Positions 1 to 11,675 are shown, counted from the stretch's first letter. The stretch is DNA of 64,000 nt from Taudactylus pleione (GCA_031769625.1 JAUIMM010000646.1:2341001-2405000); one strand, 5' to 3'. Made by a program: numbers and translations. The notes: generated by a model from the letters alone, not told the origin.

Positions 1-144
1 AGGCAGCAATGCTAACCATTACATTGAGATATGTAGGAAAGTGGTACTGGATGATGCTGACTTTGGGCAGAAAGTTTTCTGGACCTCTTCGGCATACAGC
101 AACCACACAGATTTCAGCAGCTGTGATAGTTCAACTTGTAACAT
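1..144. other. Unclassified sequence at window start
   Basis: No gene or recognisable repeat is seen. It directly precedes a decayed hAT fragment and may be a diverged continuation of it, but no alignment to the intact element at 14.3-19.2 kb is visible here. Confidence 0.4.
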
Positions 145-568
145 GTCAAATCTAGGAAACAAGGTGGCACTGCAGTGGCAGACAGGATGGCAGTTTAATA
201 AACTATAAAAATGTTTGTCATCTATGCAAAAAGACAGTCAGCAATGCCCCAATCAGTGCATAATGCAAATAAAAGAGGTACAAGATGAAATTGTCCTTTA
301 GTCCTACCACCCACCATTATGTTGTATATATTAAACAGGACATGCGCAGTTTAACAAACCAATCACTTCAGCAACAGGGACTGCTACTTGTGGTTGAAGT
401 GATGGGTTTGTTTGGGCCCCAACAAAACAAGCTACCAATGGGATTAAGGCAGCTACAGTAACAGTATTGTTAATTCTCTCTACAGTTGGAAGAGGTCATT
501 CTCATCTGATTCCTCATTCTCATCACTGTGTACATCATCCTCACACAATATTAACTCATCCCAGGATT
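145..568 (-). mobile_element. Decayed hAT fragment (3' end of a transposase-bearing element)
   Basis: This stretch aligns by eye with about 14665-15030 of the intact hAT element. Both contain the block around 'ctgcagtggcagacaggatgg', then a run of near-identical words including 'ttatgttgtata', 'aacaggacatgc', 'gtttgggcccc' and 'caaaacaagct'. In the intact copy this covers the 3' UTR and the acidic C-terminal codons of the transposase on the minus strand. Many substitutions and small indels show that this copy is older. It stops at about 568, exactly where the 49-bp satellite begins. No terminal repeat or target duplication is present, so it is a fragment. Confidence 0.75.
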
Positions 569-2970
569 ACATGTTATGTATACACAGTGGGGTACAGCCT
601 ACAGAGTCACAGAGCCTGTACATTATGGATATACTGTGGGGTACGGCCTGCAGAGTCACAGTACCTGTACATTATGTATACACAGTGGGGCACAGCCTGT
701 GGAGTCGCAGTACCTGTACATTATGTATACACAGCGGAGCACAGCCTCGGAGTCACAGTACCTGTACGTTATGTATACACAGTGGGGTACAGCCTGCAGA
801 GTCACATTACCTGTACATTATGTATACACAGCGGAGCACAGCCTCAGAGTCACAGTACCTGTACGTTATGTATACACAGTGGGGTACAGCCTGCAGAGTC
901 ACATTACATGTACATTATGGATTCACAGTGGGGTACAGCCTCGGAGTCACAGTACCTGTACGTTATGTATACACAGTGGGGTACAGCCTGCAGAGTCACA
1001 TTACCTGTACATTATGGATACACAGTGGGGTACAGCCTGCAGAGTCACATTACCTGTACATTATGGATACACAGTGGGGTACAGCCTGCAGAGTCACAGT
1101 ACATGTACGTTATGGATACACAGTGGGGTACAGCCTGCAGAGTCACATTACCTGTACATTATGTATACACAGTGGGGTACAGCCTGCAGAGTCACATTAC
1201 ATGTACATTATGGATACACAGTGGGGTACAGCCTGCGGAGTCACAGTACCTGTACATTATGTATACACAGTGGGGTACAGCCTGCGGAGTCACAGTACCT
1301 GTACATTATGTATACACAGTGGGGTACAGCCTGCGGAGTCACATTACCTGTACATTATGGATACACAGTGGGGTACAGCCTGCAGAGTCACAGTACATGT
1401 ACGTTATGTATACACAGTGGGGTACAGCCTGCAGAGTCACATTACCTGTACATTATGTATACACAGTGGGGTACAGCCTGCAGAGTCACATTACCTGTAC
1501 ATTATGTATACACAGTGGGGTACAGCCTGCAGAGTCACATTACCTGTACATTATGTATACACAGTGGGGTACAGCCTGCAGAGTCACATTACCTGTACAT
1601 TATGTATACACAGTGGGGTACAGCCTACGGAGTCACAGTACATGTACGTTATGTATACACAGTGGGGTACAGCCTGCGGAGTCACAGTACCTGTACATTA
1701 TGTATACACAGTGGGGTACAGCCTGCAGAGTCACATTACCTGTAAATTATGGATACACAGTGGGGTACAGCCTGCAGAGTCACAGTACATGTACGTTATG
1801 TATACACAGTGGGGTACAGCCTGCAGAGTCACATTACCTGTACATTATGTATACACAGTGGGGTACAGCCTGCAGAGTCACATTACCTGTACATTATGGA
1901 TACACAGTGGGGTACAGCCTGCAGAGTCACAGTAGATGTACGTTATGTATACACAGTGGGGTACAGCCTGCAGAGTCACATTACCTGTACATTATGTATA
2001 CACAGTGGGGTACAGCCTGCAGAGTCACATTACCTGTACATTATGTATACACAGTGGGGTACAGCCTGCAGAGTCACAGTATATGTACGTTATGTATACA
2101 CAGTGGGGTACAGCCTGCAGAGTCACATTACCTGTACATTATGTATACACAGTGGGGTACAGCCTGCAGAGTCACAGTACATGTACGTTATGTATACACA
2201 GTGGGGTACAGCCTGCAGAGTCACATTACCTGTACATTATGTATACACAGTGGGGTACAGCCTGCAGAGTCACAGTACATGTACGTTATGTATACACAGT
2301 GGGGTACAGCCTGCGGAGTCACAGTACTTGTACGTTATGTATACACAGTGGGGTACAGCCTGCAGAGTGACATTACCTGTGGAGCCACAGTATCTGTACA
2401 TTATGGATACACAGTGGGGTACAGCCTGTGGAGTCACAGTACCTGTACTTTATGGATACACAGTGGGGTACAGCCTGTGGAGTCACAGTACCTGTACTTT
2501 ATGGATACACAGTGGGGTACAGCCTGTGGAGTCACAGTATCTGTACGTTATGTATACACAGTGGGGTACAGCCTACAGAGTCACAGTATCTGTACATTAT
2601 GGATACACAGTGGGGTACAGCCTACAGAGTCGCAGAACCTGTACATTATGGATACATAGTGGGGTACAGCCTGCGGAGTCACAGAACCTGTACATTATGG
2701 ATACATAGTGGGGTACAGCCTGCGGAGTCGCAGAACCTGTACATTATGGATACACAGTGGGGCACAGCCTGTGGAGTCACAGTATCTGTACATTATGGAT
2801 ACACAGTGGGGTACAGCCTGTGGAGTCACAGTATCTTTACATTATGGATACACATTGGGGTACAGCCTGTGGAGTCACAGTATCTTTACATTATGGATAC
2901 ACAGTGGGGTCCAGCCTGCAGAGTCACATTACAGTATTTGTATGTTGTGGATACACAATGGGATATAGTA
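569..2970. repeat. 49-bp tandem satellite, about 49 copies
   Basis: The unit contains 'tatacacagtggggtacagc', 'ctgcagagtcacattacctg' and 'tacattatg', and recurs with a strict 49-bp spacing (for example word starts at 1501 and 1550). Two variants alternate irregularly: CATTACCTGTACATT and CAGTACATGTACGTT. From about 2370 onward units are more diverged (CTTTATGG, CATAGTGG), as is usual at array edges. Because 49 is not a multiple of three and the unit has no stop codon in any plus-strand frame, the array is open in all three frames over more than 2 kb. This makes long apparent proteins that are very unlikely to be genes. Confidence 0.95.
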
Positions 2971-3071
2971 CAAAACTTTTTTCTTACTGTACTTGACTTT
3001 AAAGGGTTTTTTTTTACTTTTTTAAATTAATTTTTAAAACTTTTTTTTTACTTTTTTAACTTTTGTTTACA

Positions 3072-3440
3072 CTGGAGCGGATGGGCACTGGACAGGTGCA
3101 TTGTCAGCACTGGAGTGGATGGACACTGGACAGGTGCGTTGGCAGCACTGGAGTGGATGGACACTGGACAGGTGCGTTGGCAGCACTGGAGTGGATGGAC
3201 ACTGGACAGGTGCATTGGCAGCACTGGAGTGGATGGGCACTGGACAGGTGCGTTGGCAGCACTGGAGTGGATGGATACTGGACAGGTGCGTTGGCAGCAC
3301 TGGAGTGGATGGATACTGGACAGGTGCGTTGGCAGCACTGGAGTGGATGGGCACTGGACAGGTGCGTTGGCAGCACTGGAGTGGATGGATACTGGACGGG
3401 TGCGTTGGCAGCACTGGAGTGGATGGACACTGGACAGCAA
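3072..3440. repeat. 38-bp tandem minisatellite, about 9.5 copies
   Basis: The unit reads 'gttggcagcactggagtgga' followed by 'tggacactggacaggtgc'. Its period is 38 bp (for example 'ggacactgga' at 3121 and 3159). Variation is limited to ACACTGG/GCACTGG/ATACTGG and GCGTT/GCATT. It lies about 100 bp beyond the 49-bp satellite, separated by a T-rich stretch, and has no sequence in common with it. As with the first array, the period leaves several frames open on both strands; these are not treated as genes. Confidence 0.93.
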
Positions 3441-3469
3441 CTTCTGGATGGAAACAGTACAATCACTTA

Positions 3470-3985
3470 ATGGATACAGCACAGCCACTTTAGATGAGTC
3501 TGGACACACCACAGCCATTTGTATGGACACAGCACAGGCACTTGTATGGACACAGCACAGGCACTTGCCTAGTCTGGACACATCACAGCCACTTGTATGG
3601 ACACAGCACAGCCAATTGTATGGAGTCTGGACACAGCACAGCCACTTGCCTAGAGTCTATACACAGCACAGCCACTTGTATGGAGTCTGGACACAGCACA
3701 GCCACTTGTATGAACACAGCACAGTCACTTGTATGGACAGAGCACAGCAACTTGTATGGACAGAGCACAGCCAATTGTATGAAGTCTGGACAAGGCACAG
3801 CCACTTGTATGGACACAGCACAGCCACTTGTATGGACACAGCACAGCCAATTGTATGAAGTCTGGACACAGCACAGCCAATTGTATGGACACAGCACAGC
3901 CACTTGTATGAACACTGCACAGTCACTTTGTGAAGTCTGGACACAGCACAGCCATTTGTATATGGACACAGCACAGTGACTTGTT
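3470..3985. repeat. Composite 23/30-bp tandem repeat
   Basis: A 23-bp unit (tatggacacagcacagccacttg, written here only as its key words TATGGACACAG and CACAGCCACTTG) alternates irregularly with a 30-bp form that carries an extra AGTCTGG-type insertion before GACACAGCAC. There are roughly twenty units in all. It is the third unrelated minisatellite in a row. Long open frames on both strands are a by-product of the repeat. Confidence 0.88.
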
Positions 3986-4129
3986 GGAGTCCGGAGTCTT
4001 TGGGAACCAGCAGAGTACAATAAAAATTAATCTCTAGTATTCATTAGTAGAACTTAGTGTGCTTACTGAGGATACCTGGCAGAGGCAGGGAAACGTGTTT
4101 ATTGCTATTTGAGAGACCAGCTGGCTATA

Positions 4130-4700
4130 CACACGGGGATGCAGTCAGGATAGCAGCGGGCGCTATACCGTCTGCCTATATCCTGACACTGACAGCCCGA
4201 CAGGGGACTAAAGATAGGTGGTGAAATCCCGACGCCTATTATTAGCCCCACTACAAATTACCGACACCCAGCATACCGAATGAAGGTAAGCCGGGTGTCT
4301 TAACGTCTAGCCGTGAGGGAAGGGTTAGGTTTAGGGACCCCCGGGGGGACTTAGGGTTAGGCACCACCTGGGATGGTCAGGGTAGGGAAAGGCAGCCCCC
4401 TGGGAGGGTTAGGTTTAGGATGCGGGGAGGGGGGGCTAGGTTTTGGCATGGGGGGAGGTTAAGGTTAGGCACCACTAAGGGAGGGTTAGGTTTAGGGTGC
4501 GGGGAGGGGGGGGCTAGGTTTTGGCATGGGGGGGAGGTTAAGATTAGGCACCACTAAGGGAGGGTTAGGGGGGGAGAGGGGAGGGTTAGGTTACTTACCA
4601 GCCCCAATCGGGAATCAGGTCTGTCGGGGTTCCGCTGTCGGTGTTTGATCCGGTGGCTGCATTAAATACCGATACCTACACACGGATTTGAGACTCCCTG
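4130..4700 (+). repeat. GGTTAGG-rich interspersed repeat, copy 1
   Basis: The core (about 4290-4600) is a run of degenerate G-rich units such as 'gggttaggtttaggcacc', including TTAGGG and GGTTAGG words and runs of seven or more G. On either side are GC-rich ends with the recurring words CCGACGCCTA, GAATGAAGGTAAGCCGGG and ATCGGGA. The same architecture occurs at 13.8, 19.3, 23.9 (inverted) and 37.6 kb (inverted). I do not recognise the family. The G runs could form G-quadruplexes. Confidence 0.75.
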
Positions 4701-5084
4701 TGTTGTCTTTTTCGGTGATCCGGTTATCTAACTCCAGAGATGGCTGTGTGACAGCAGAAACATAACCGAGAGCAGAGAGAAGCAGGGGGAATCATTGAAA
4801 GAAAGGCCGTGAAAAATCATCTTAAAGTTACTGTACCAGAGAGAAGATGTGGTAAACTGTTTATATTGTTTCATGGCCATGGTTAAGTATATTTGAGACA
4901 TGAATGCACTTTCTAATAACGAATACTAGAGATTTGTTTTTATTGATTTTTTTTGTTTTTAAGCTATAGTGCTACTGTGGGACTTTATTGTGGAGACTTA
5001 TCTGAAAACTGTGTTCTGATTGAATGTGGAGAGTTGTGCAAATAACTTGCTGCTATACCGCTGTCAGAATCAGCTGGGGAACTA
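4701..5084. other. Unclassified interval
   Basis: No gene is seen. A short block near 5035-5080 (ataacttgctgct, cagctggggaact) recurs on the far side of the next MITE at about 5535-5600, so these flanks may belong to one older repeat split or duplicated around that MITE. Confidence 0.4.
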
Positions 5085-5086
5085 TG

Positions 5087-5463
5087 ATACTGCCTTTACA
5101 CCTAAATCCTGGGTCTGACCCGAGATTTGGAACACAGTTCCAAAACGGGTCAGACCCAGACCAGACGTACTTTACTGCGGCACCGATCCGGATTATTCCC
5201 GCATCGGCGCCGTTCACACTGCACACGGGTGCAGTGGAACACTTCTCCCAGCACTTGAAGATGACATCATCTCCAAGCGCCGAGAAACACGGAAGTCCCC
5301 ATGCTGTAAACGGGACCCGGGTCACATGACCCAGGGTTCCTGTTTACACTGCAGGGTTTCACTCGACCCGGGAATCCAACCCTGGCCCCTTTTACACCTA
5401 GGAGCAACCTGGGTTAACCCTGCAATAACCCGGGTTTTAGCTCTGGTGTAAAAGGGGTATAAG
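5087..5463. mobile_element. MITE with CCTTTTACACC-type inverted ends, copy 1
   Basis: The left end (CTGCCTTTACACC) and right end (GGTGTAAAAGGGGTATA) are inverted repeats, and the interior is GC-rich with several small palindromes (GGGTCTGACCCG, AACCCGGGTTTT). A diverged copy at 34135-34464 has the same order of internal blocks: a GTTTACAC-type word near GGCGCCG, then the CAGCACTTG and GATGACATCA words. No coding capacity. Confidence 0.75.
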
Positions 5464-5649
5464 CTGCTGCATAACAACCTAATGCTTTATCATTTTGGAT
5501 CCAATTAAATACAAACAGCTGTACAATAGCTCTGTCAAAATCAGCTGGGGAACTCTGTGTTGTCGGAACCTAAGTTGCTACATAATAACTTGCTGCTAAA
5601 ACACAAGTCACTGTGAAACAAGATTGCAAATTGCAATTTTTGCTACTAT

Positions 5650-6725
5650 GGCCCGTATTCAATTAGAAGCGAAAAGCCAAGATCCGCGAAAAAGTATCGC
5701 CAATAGCGACTTTTCGCCAGGCTGAACTTTTCTCCGTATTCAATTGCAAACACTTTCGTGTACGCGAAAACGCAATGCAATGTAATAGGTAAAAAGTAAA
5801 GAAGTGCAAAATCGCTATTTTGGGGTGCAAAGGTGGGGAAACCACTCATCACCCTTGGGACAGTCCCCCAATTAATAACTGCATCAAAAAAGCACTTTGA
5901 AAATGGGGGCAAAAAAGTGCAAAGTGGGGGTACAAACTTGAAAACAAGAAAAATAGGCTTTTGCGGGGTCTGCAAGTATGGGTGAGGTGTTGTTTTGATT
6001 GCAGGTGTTTGCTTAAGGTGCGTTTTTTATCACTTCACTTCAGCGACTTTTAAATATGCTTGCACTCATTTTCAAGTACCCCAAATTTGACAGGTCTACT
6101 TAATTTCCCCCAAAAAAACAGCTTAATGCTACAATATTCTTCACCACTTGTGAAAAGATGCTAATTAGAGGCAAACTTACCCCAAACTGTTTAATTAGGG
6201 CTAATCGGGAACTACTTCATTGAAGGATAACTGTGTAAAAAAAAAAAGCACTTTGAAAATGGGGGCGTAAAAATGCAAAGTGGGGGCACAAACTTAAAAA
6301 CTAGTGAAATAGACTTTTGGTGGGGGGTCTGCAAGTATGGGTGAGGTTTTATTTGGTTTCCAGATGCTTGCTACAGGTGCGTTTTTAACGTTTTTTTAAA
6401 CTTTACTTTAGCAACTTTAAACCATGCTTGCACCTATTTCCAAGTACCCCAAATTTGGAAGGACTACTTATTTTCAAAAACAAAAAACTGCTTAATGCTA
6501 TTCTTCACCACTTGTGCAAAGATACTGTTTAGAAGAAACTGACACACCTTAAGTACCCCAAATAGCTTTATTAGGGCTATTTGGGGACATGTACATACAT
6601 CTCCAATGTTAGTGCATCTTTTAGGGTGTGTCAGGCTGATTTCCCCAATTCTGACAGCACTTTTCACCTGTTGCATTCGCCTGGTTGCATTTTCGCTTTT
6701 TTTGGAATTGAATACGGCAAATCAC
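5650..6725. mobile_element. Large MITE with CGTATTCAATT ends and an internal duplication, copy 1
   Basis: The ends are inverted: CCCGTATTCAATTAGAAGCGAAAA on the left (5650) and the TTTTCGC...AATTGAATACGG block on the right (about 6690-6718). Related copies lie at 25245-26065 and 46437-47314. The interior holds two tandem blocks of about 360 bp: 5884-6240 and 6245-6600 share AAAAGCACTTTGAAAATGGGGGC, the 'tctgcaagtatgggtgaggt' word, CAAGTACCCCAAATTTG and TTCACCACTTGTG in the same order. No transposase is encoded. Confidence 0.8.
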
Positions 6726-6940
6726 AGGTACGCGTGCGATAAGTTTCCGCGCTAAAATACGTGATGTAGGCAAAAGGTATGGCAGGCGAAAGATTAAAAC
6801 ACAGCCGATGTTACAGTACTAACTGTTTACAGGTTTTATATTAGCAAGGATTCTAAAGCTTGAAAAGCTCCATGTGCTATGTTAAATGAGGAAGTGATAT
6901 AAATTAATTAATGTTTAGACTTGTACTAATTAATTCTTAA

Positions 6941-7540
6941 GCTGCATACACACACAACGATTTTTTGACCGATAATCGTTAAACGATATTGTTTAACGAT
7001 AATCGTTTGAAAAAATCGTTCACTTTCTGAGTCAAATGATGAACGATTATCGTTCATGCGCGTTCACGTTTTTAGTTTGTAGTTTGTAGTTCAGTCAGAC
7101 TTGTCAACTGAACGATTTTCATTAAGGGAATATGCAAAAATCGTTTGTAGTTCATAAAAATCGTTCATTACACTTTATGGAGCGTACACACGGTCAGATT
7201 TGTCAGACTTGTCAGATTTGTCAGATGAACGACTGAACGATTAAACGATTTGAACGATTTGAACGATTTGGACGATTTGACCAAAGTTTTGAACGATTTG
7301 AACGATTTGGACGATTGAACGATTTTTGACTGCATTAAAATGAATGGAATCGTCCAAGTCTGACTGCAAACCCATCAGATGTCAGATATCGTTATCTGAC
7401 AAACGGGAACGCGCATCGTTGATCGTCCATCGTTCAGGCATGTCAGATATGAACGATTTTCCATCAGATATGAACGACTGAACGATTTTTAAATCGTTAT
7501 CGTCCATATCTGAAGAAAAAATCTGATCGTGTGTATGCAC
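6941..7540. mobile_element. MITE with GCTGCATACACAC ends, AACGATTT-rich interior
   Basis: It begins GCTGCATACACACACAACGATT and ends ATCTGATCGTGTGTATGCAC, an inverted pair. The interior is dense in ATCGTT/AACGAT words, giving many overlapping small palindromes, and includes a local run of 'gaacgattt' units around 7225-7320. Copies or relatives are at 29038-29385, 31053-31376 and 38063-38415. No coding capacity. Confidence 0.8.
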
Positions 7541-7621
7541 CATTAGATGTTTGGTTTGGTAATAACTTGCCAGGAAGTCTTAAATTGGCCGTGGTATTAA
7601 TAATCACATAAAGAATAATTG

Positions 7622-8101
7622 GGCTGATTCAGGGGTGGGCAATATATCTATTTCTATGCAAATGGACAATAATTTTTTAACTGGGCATGCACTGGAGCCA
7701 TAGTGCGCCTGTCCTGTGATAGTGCTGCACAATGCACTGGATGACCAGGCGGCGACCGTTTGGGGGATGCAACCGGGAGCATTGGATAAAACAGGTGCAT
7801 GTCAGCCTTGCTCTATAGGCGTTTCGAGGAAAGTGTCTGCACCTTCCGACGCAGATTTACTGACCTCTGCCGCGGAGCTCCGGTGGCCATTCTGCGTAAC
7901 CTTAGGGTTACTCAGATGGCTGGTGCCTGCCCGATGGTGATCCGATGCTTCATGTCCAGATGTAGCAGTGGATCACAGAAGCCGACAGGAGGCGTGTATG
8001 TACACAAGACGCTTCCTGCTACATTTGTATAATATTGCACAACTATCGCGTACAAAGACACAGCGGCTATGTGATTACCATCCACCTCTGAATCAGCCCC
8101 A
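7622..8101. mobile_element. MITE with GGGCTGATTCAG ends
   Basis: The left end TTGGGCTGATTCAGGGGTGG and the right end CCACCTCTGAATCAGCCCC are imperfect inverted repeats about 480 bp apart. The interior has no convincing gene; short open frames are GC-rich chance reads. The ends resemble those of the GGGCCTGATTCAG group in this window. Confidence 0.65.
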
Positions 8102-8491
8102 GTGATGTCTTATTTACTAGTCATTGGGGAAAACAGTAAGTGGCGTATCTATAATGGGTGCAGTGTATGCGTGGAACACGAGTTCCTGGGTCCAGGGGCG
8201 CCCTACACTGCACACCCTGCACCCATATTATTTTAAACTCACCTGTCCATGGTCCTGCGTCGGGTGTCAGCGCTGCTCAGAACACCGGAAAATGGCTGCC
8301 GTGGCCATTTTTCCGGTGTTCTGCACATGCGTAGTAGATATCAGGCACACTCTAGTGCCCGGAGTCTACTAATGCTCCGGTGGCTGGCCAGCCATGTTAG
8401 TTGGCTGCTGGCCACTGGGGAGAGAGGAGGGGGTCCTGCAATGATAGTGCACACAGGCCCCCTCCTCTCTTAAGACGCCCCTGGGGGAAAA
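8102..8491. other. Unclassified, possibly a CAGGGGCG-ended element
   Basis: CAGGGGCGCCC at about 8193 and ACGCCCCTGG at about 8474 are inverted, and a local palindrome (ACACCGGAAAAATGGC type) lies at 8280-8325. No target duplication was found, so this is only suggestive of a small transposon. No gene is seen. Confidence 0.35.
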
Positions 8492-8684
8492 TGTAATAGC
8501 TGGCGAGATGCAGGCATCGGCGAGTTCCCAGCAAGCCAGCTTGATATTTATAGGGGCAATGTTTTAAAAGTCGCAAACAGTTTGGGTTTGTCTCTTAAAA
8601 GATTGCCCCTTTAAAACATCAGACAGACTCACCAGGAATTCACCGATGCCTGCATCTCGCAGGCTGTTACATTTACCATATCAC
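8492..8684. mobile_element. Short hairpin MITE, about 190 bp
   Basis: The arms GTAATAGCTGGCGAGATGCAGG and its inverse (CCTGCATCTCGCAGGCTGTTAC) lie at the two ends, continuing inward through GCATCGGCGAG/TTCACCGATGC. A central AT-rich loop contains GGGGCAATGTTTTAAAA and its partial inverse. Confidence 0.75.
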
Positions 8685-9430
8685 CTTTTCAGACTCAGAG
8701 GTGTATGTAATATCGATACCACACGCAAGCGGCCGATGTTTTCAGTTTGCTCATGTTTCCGAGTCGCACTGCGCATGCGTCCCTATGGTTACAGCACAAA
8801 AATGCAGACTGAAATTGAACGCAGATCCATGCAATTTCCTTGGGTATGACTTGGAGGTCACAGACGCAGGCATGTGCATCCAAAGACGCAGTTGCACTGA
8901 CCCTAGCAGCCATGTTCAGATGGAGAAATTGCACATGCCATAGGGTAGATGCAATCTCCAATGATGTATCCGATAGTGTGACTGATGCGTCCGATGGTGC
9001 GTCTTAATACTCACAGTGGTAGATTACCACCACAGATGGCTGCAATGGAAGGGATGAGAGACAACCATTGCGAGGGATCTTTTGAAGGTCTCTCCAGCGC
9101 CACCTTGTGGACAACACCTCCAGGACAACGTCCATTCAAACCTGCCAGCACATCGAAAGACCTCATCGCATGTGCAAAAGATAAGTGCTACCTCAATCAC
9201 ACAGATAGGCTGGGTACACATTGGAGCGATGTCGGGCCAATTTGCTGTTTCATAGCGACAAATCACCCACATTGCTCAGTGTGTACTGGCGACTGTACTC
9301 TCCTGCCGTCACAAGCGACGGTAGATAGGTTTGATGTGCTGCACATATCGCTATATACACACATATATATATATATATATATACAGATATCGCTATCGAC
9401 CTGTAGTAAGTAAATGAAGGAAGGTCCAGT
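8685..9430. other. Unclassified interval with one AT microsatellite
   Basis: No supported gene. It contains a palindrome-like AGCGATGTCG.../...GCGACGG region (9230-9330) that may be part of a transposon interrupted by the element starting at 9431. An (AT)n run occurs at about 9362-9384. Confidence 0.4.
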
Positions 9431-10026
9431 GGGCCTGATTCAGACCCGCTCGGAAGAGTCCGCATGCTCGCTCTGAGCGATGGTCGCACAACTGCGCATG
9501 CGTATGGTTCGCAATGCGCGTGCGCAAACCAGTTATTGCGGTCGGAAATCGTGTGCTCATAAAACAGAGTGCCTGCTATTTTGAGTGACAGAATGTGCCG
9601 TTTGTGGGTGTAATGGGGGAAGGTGCTTGAAAACGGGGGAGTGGTTGTGCGAACGCAGGCGTGCCCAACGGTCAAAACGGCGTTTAATGGGAGTGCATAA
9701 TTAGCAAAGGAGCGTCATCGATCACGTCACTTGGTTGTCTTTTAACCTGAACTGCACGCAGTGATTACGGGAAGTAATTCCTACCTCAAGCGCTGCGAGC
9801 AGTTCAGATGCCGTTCGATGTTCCCGATTAATCTAATAAATACCGGAGATGACGTGATTTGCGAACGGCAAAAGGGCATCTTGAAAAAATAGCGAGCGCA
9901 TTTAGCGGACGCTCGCACAGACATAGAGGCGTCCTCACACCTCAAAGAGCGAGCGCTCAATTTACATATCCGGCCCCTTTTTGAGAGCGAGCGGCCGCAA
10001 ATAGCGTCCGGGTCTGAATCAGGCCC
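9431..10026. mobile_element. GGGCCTGATTCAG-ended MITE, about 596 bp
   Basis: It starts GGGCCTGATTCAGACCCGCT and ends GGGTCTGAATCAGGCCC, a perfect inverted pair over the first 13 bases. The interior is rich in GCGAGCG and CGCATGCG words. A clear target duplication was not found for this copy. Other members lie at 21.6, 24.7, 27.0, 29.9, 30.6 and 57.2 kb. Confidence 0.8.
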
Positions 10027-10275
10027 TGTGATCGTTCCGTCGTTCATTAACTCGTTCAAGTGTGGGCGGGCAATCCCAGCTCAAGGTTGGCAGAACGAAT
10101 GCCCATCGCTCCAGCTTTAGACATTGTTTGAGTTCACACAGGACACACGTCCCCTTCCTAAATCAGTCTGTGCAATGTTTCACCTTCTAAGACCCAAGAC
10201 ATACTCCTTACTCTGTGTATGAACCTACTGCTTGCCAGTTGTTTTTCATTTCCATTTTCAACTATTAAATACAGA

Positions 10276-11264
10276 CAGGGCAGGATTAGAGGGGATGCGA
10301 CAGGGGCGGTCGTCCCTGGGCCCCCACATACAGAGGGGCCCCCAATAGCAGCGGTGCAGCCGGTGGCTTCACCCGCCGCTAGTGTCCCTGCCACTAGTGT
10401 AGTGTAGACCGCGTAGTGTGCGTGGTCACATTACACAGCGACATAGACACAGCCACCGGCGGCAGCTGTGTGTTTGTTACAGCAGCCAATGAGAGTCACA
10501 CAGAATCTCATTGGCTGCTGCTTCGCAGGGAGCCGGCTGGAGCTCACTTATGAGCTCCGTCTTCCGGCTCCCCCCCGGGTGATGATGGGAGTGACGTCAT
10601 GATGCTGACGTCTCTTCCATACTGCAGGAGAAGAGGAGCAGGAGCGGACAGTGGCGGTCGCGTCAGGAGCAGGGTTTCAGGTAAGTTATGTTTTTTTTTT
10701 GTGTGTGTGTAAGGGGGGTGACACTATGCAGTGCGCATAGGGGGCGGCGCTTCATGGGGCACTGGGGGCAATACATAGGACAACTACTGGCGGCACTGAA
10801 TAGGGGTGGGCTACTACTGGGGGCAGTGTATGGGGGGGACTACTTCTGGGGGCAATGCATAAGGGGGGACTACTGGGGGCACTATATAAGGGGCACTGCA
10901 TGTGGGGGCACTACTGGGTCTGGGGGCACTATATAAGGCGCACTACTGAGGGCACTGCATAGGGGGACCACTACTGGGGAGTTAAATAAGGGGCACTGCA
11001 TAGGGTGGACCACTATTGGGTCTGGGGGCACTAATGGGGGCACTGTATAGGGGGACCACTACTGGGGCATTATATAAGGAGCACTGCATGGGGGGGCACT
11101 ACTGGGTCTGGAGGCACTACATAAGGGGCACTACTGGGGGCACTGCTTAGGGGGACCACTACTGGGGGCACTGCATAAGGGACGTTACTACGGGGGACGG
11201 TGGTATATAGGGGCCCACACAAGTTTGTTGCCCAGGGGCCCCCACAGACCTTAATCCGGCCCTG
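10276..11264. mobile_element. Non-autonomous hAT element (CAGGGC ends) with internal minisatellite
   Basis: The ends are CAGGGCAGGATTA and TAATCCGGCCCTG, inverted, and they are flanked by AATACAGA and GATACAGA, an 8-bp duplication with one mismatch. An 8-bp duplication and CAG...CTG ends are typical of the hAT superfamily. The right half (about 10740-11200) is a degenerate tandem array of roughly 30-bp units built from 'actactgggggcactgcata' and 'ctatataaggggcactgcat'. A relative with the same array is at 12165-12993. No transposase is encoded. Confidence 0.85.
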
Positions 11265-11675
11265 GATACAGAATTCACAGCTTCATTTGGCCTCCACTGC
11301 TTGTGTATGAAGTTTGCATTCAGAGATTGCATTTCAGGCTCGATATTTGTGTTTCCGGTTTGCCAATAAAATGCGTATCTTTAAATATTAAAATTTTTAT
11401 GTTCCATCTACACAATATTGTTATAGACCAAAAAAATATGTTAACATTTTAATTATTAAAAAATTGTCTGGAGATGAAATGTTGAGCTTCACCTATTAAG
11501 TCATACACACATGGGGCCTGATTTTCAGCCGGATATTTGGATATTCACACAAGCGGACAATGTTTTTTCTTCTACTCATGCGTCTGGATAGCCCTGCGCA
11601 TGCATCCAGGGTCGCAGTACAGATGCCCTAAGCGGTATGTAAGCATCTATGGATGCTGACAGTGAGTGTCTCAAT
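11265..11675. other. Unclassified AT-rich interval with a MITE end
   Basis: The first 240 bases are AT-rich with nothing recognisable. From about 11513, GGGGCCTGATTTTCAGCC resembles the end of the GGGCCTGATTCAG group. The block 'gcatctatggatgctgacag' recurs in similar form near 43140, so a decayed MITE is likely. Confidence 0.4.

Noticed and set aside
467..3030. Very long plus-strand open frames (up to 730 codons) with repeats of YTVGYSLQSH and HSGVQPAESH type
   Set aside because: They are the three frames of the 49-bp satellite; all frames are open because the unit lacks stops and the period is not a multiple of three. No gene-like start or flanking structure.
569..3440. CRISPR-like array
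   Set aside because: Units are contiguous with no unique spacers, and the context is eukaryotic.
3048..4020. Open frames on both strands across the 38-bp and 23/30-bp arrays
   Set aside because: Same artefact of tandem repeats without stop codons; no recognisable protein.
4290..4600. Interstitial telomere repeat
   Set aside because: TTAGGG words occur, but units are degenerate and embedded in a dispersed repeat with conserved GC-rich ends in five copies.
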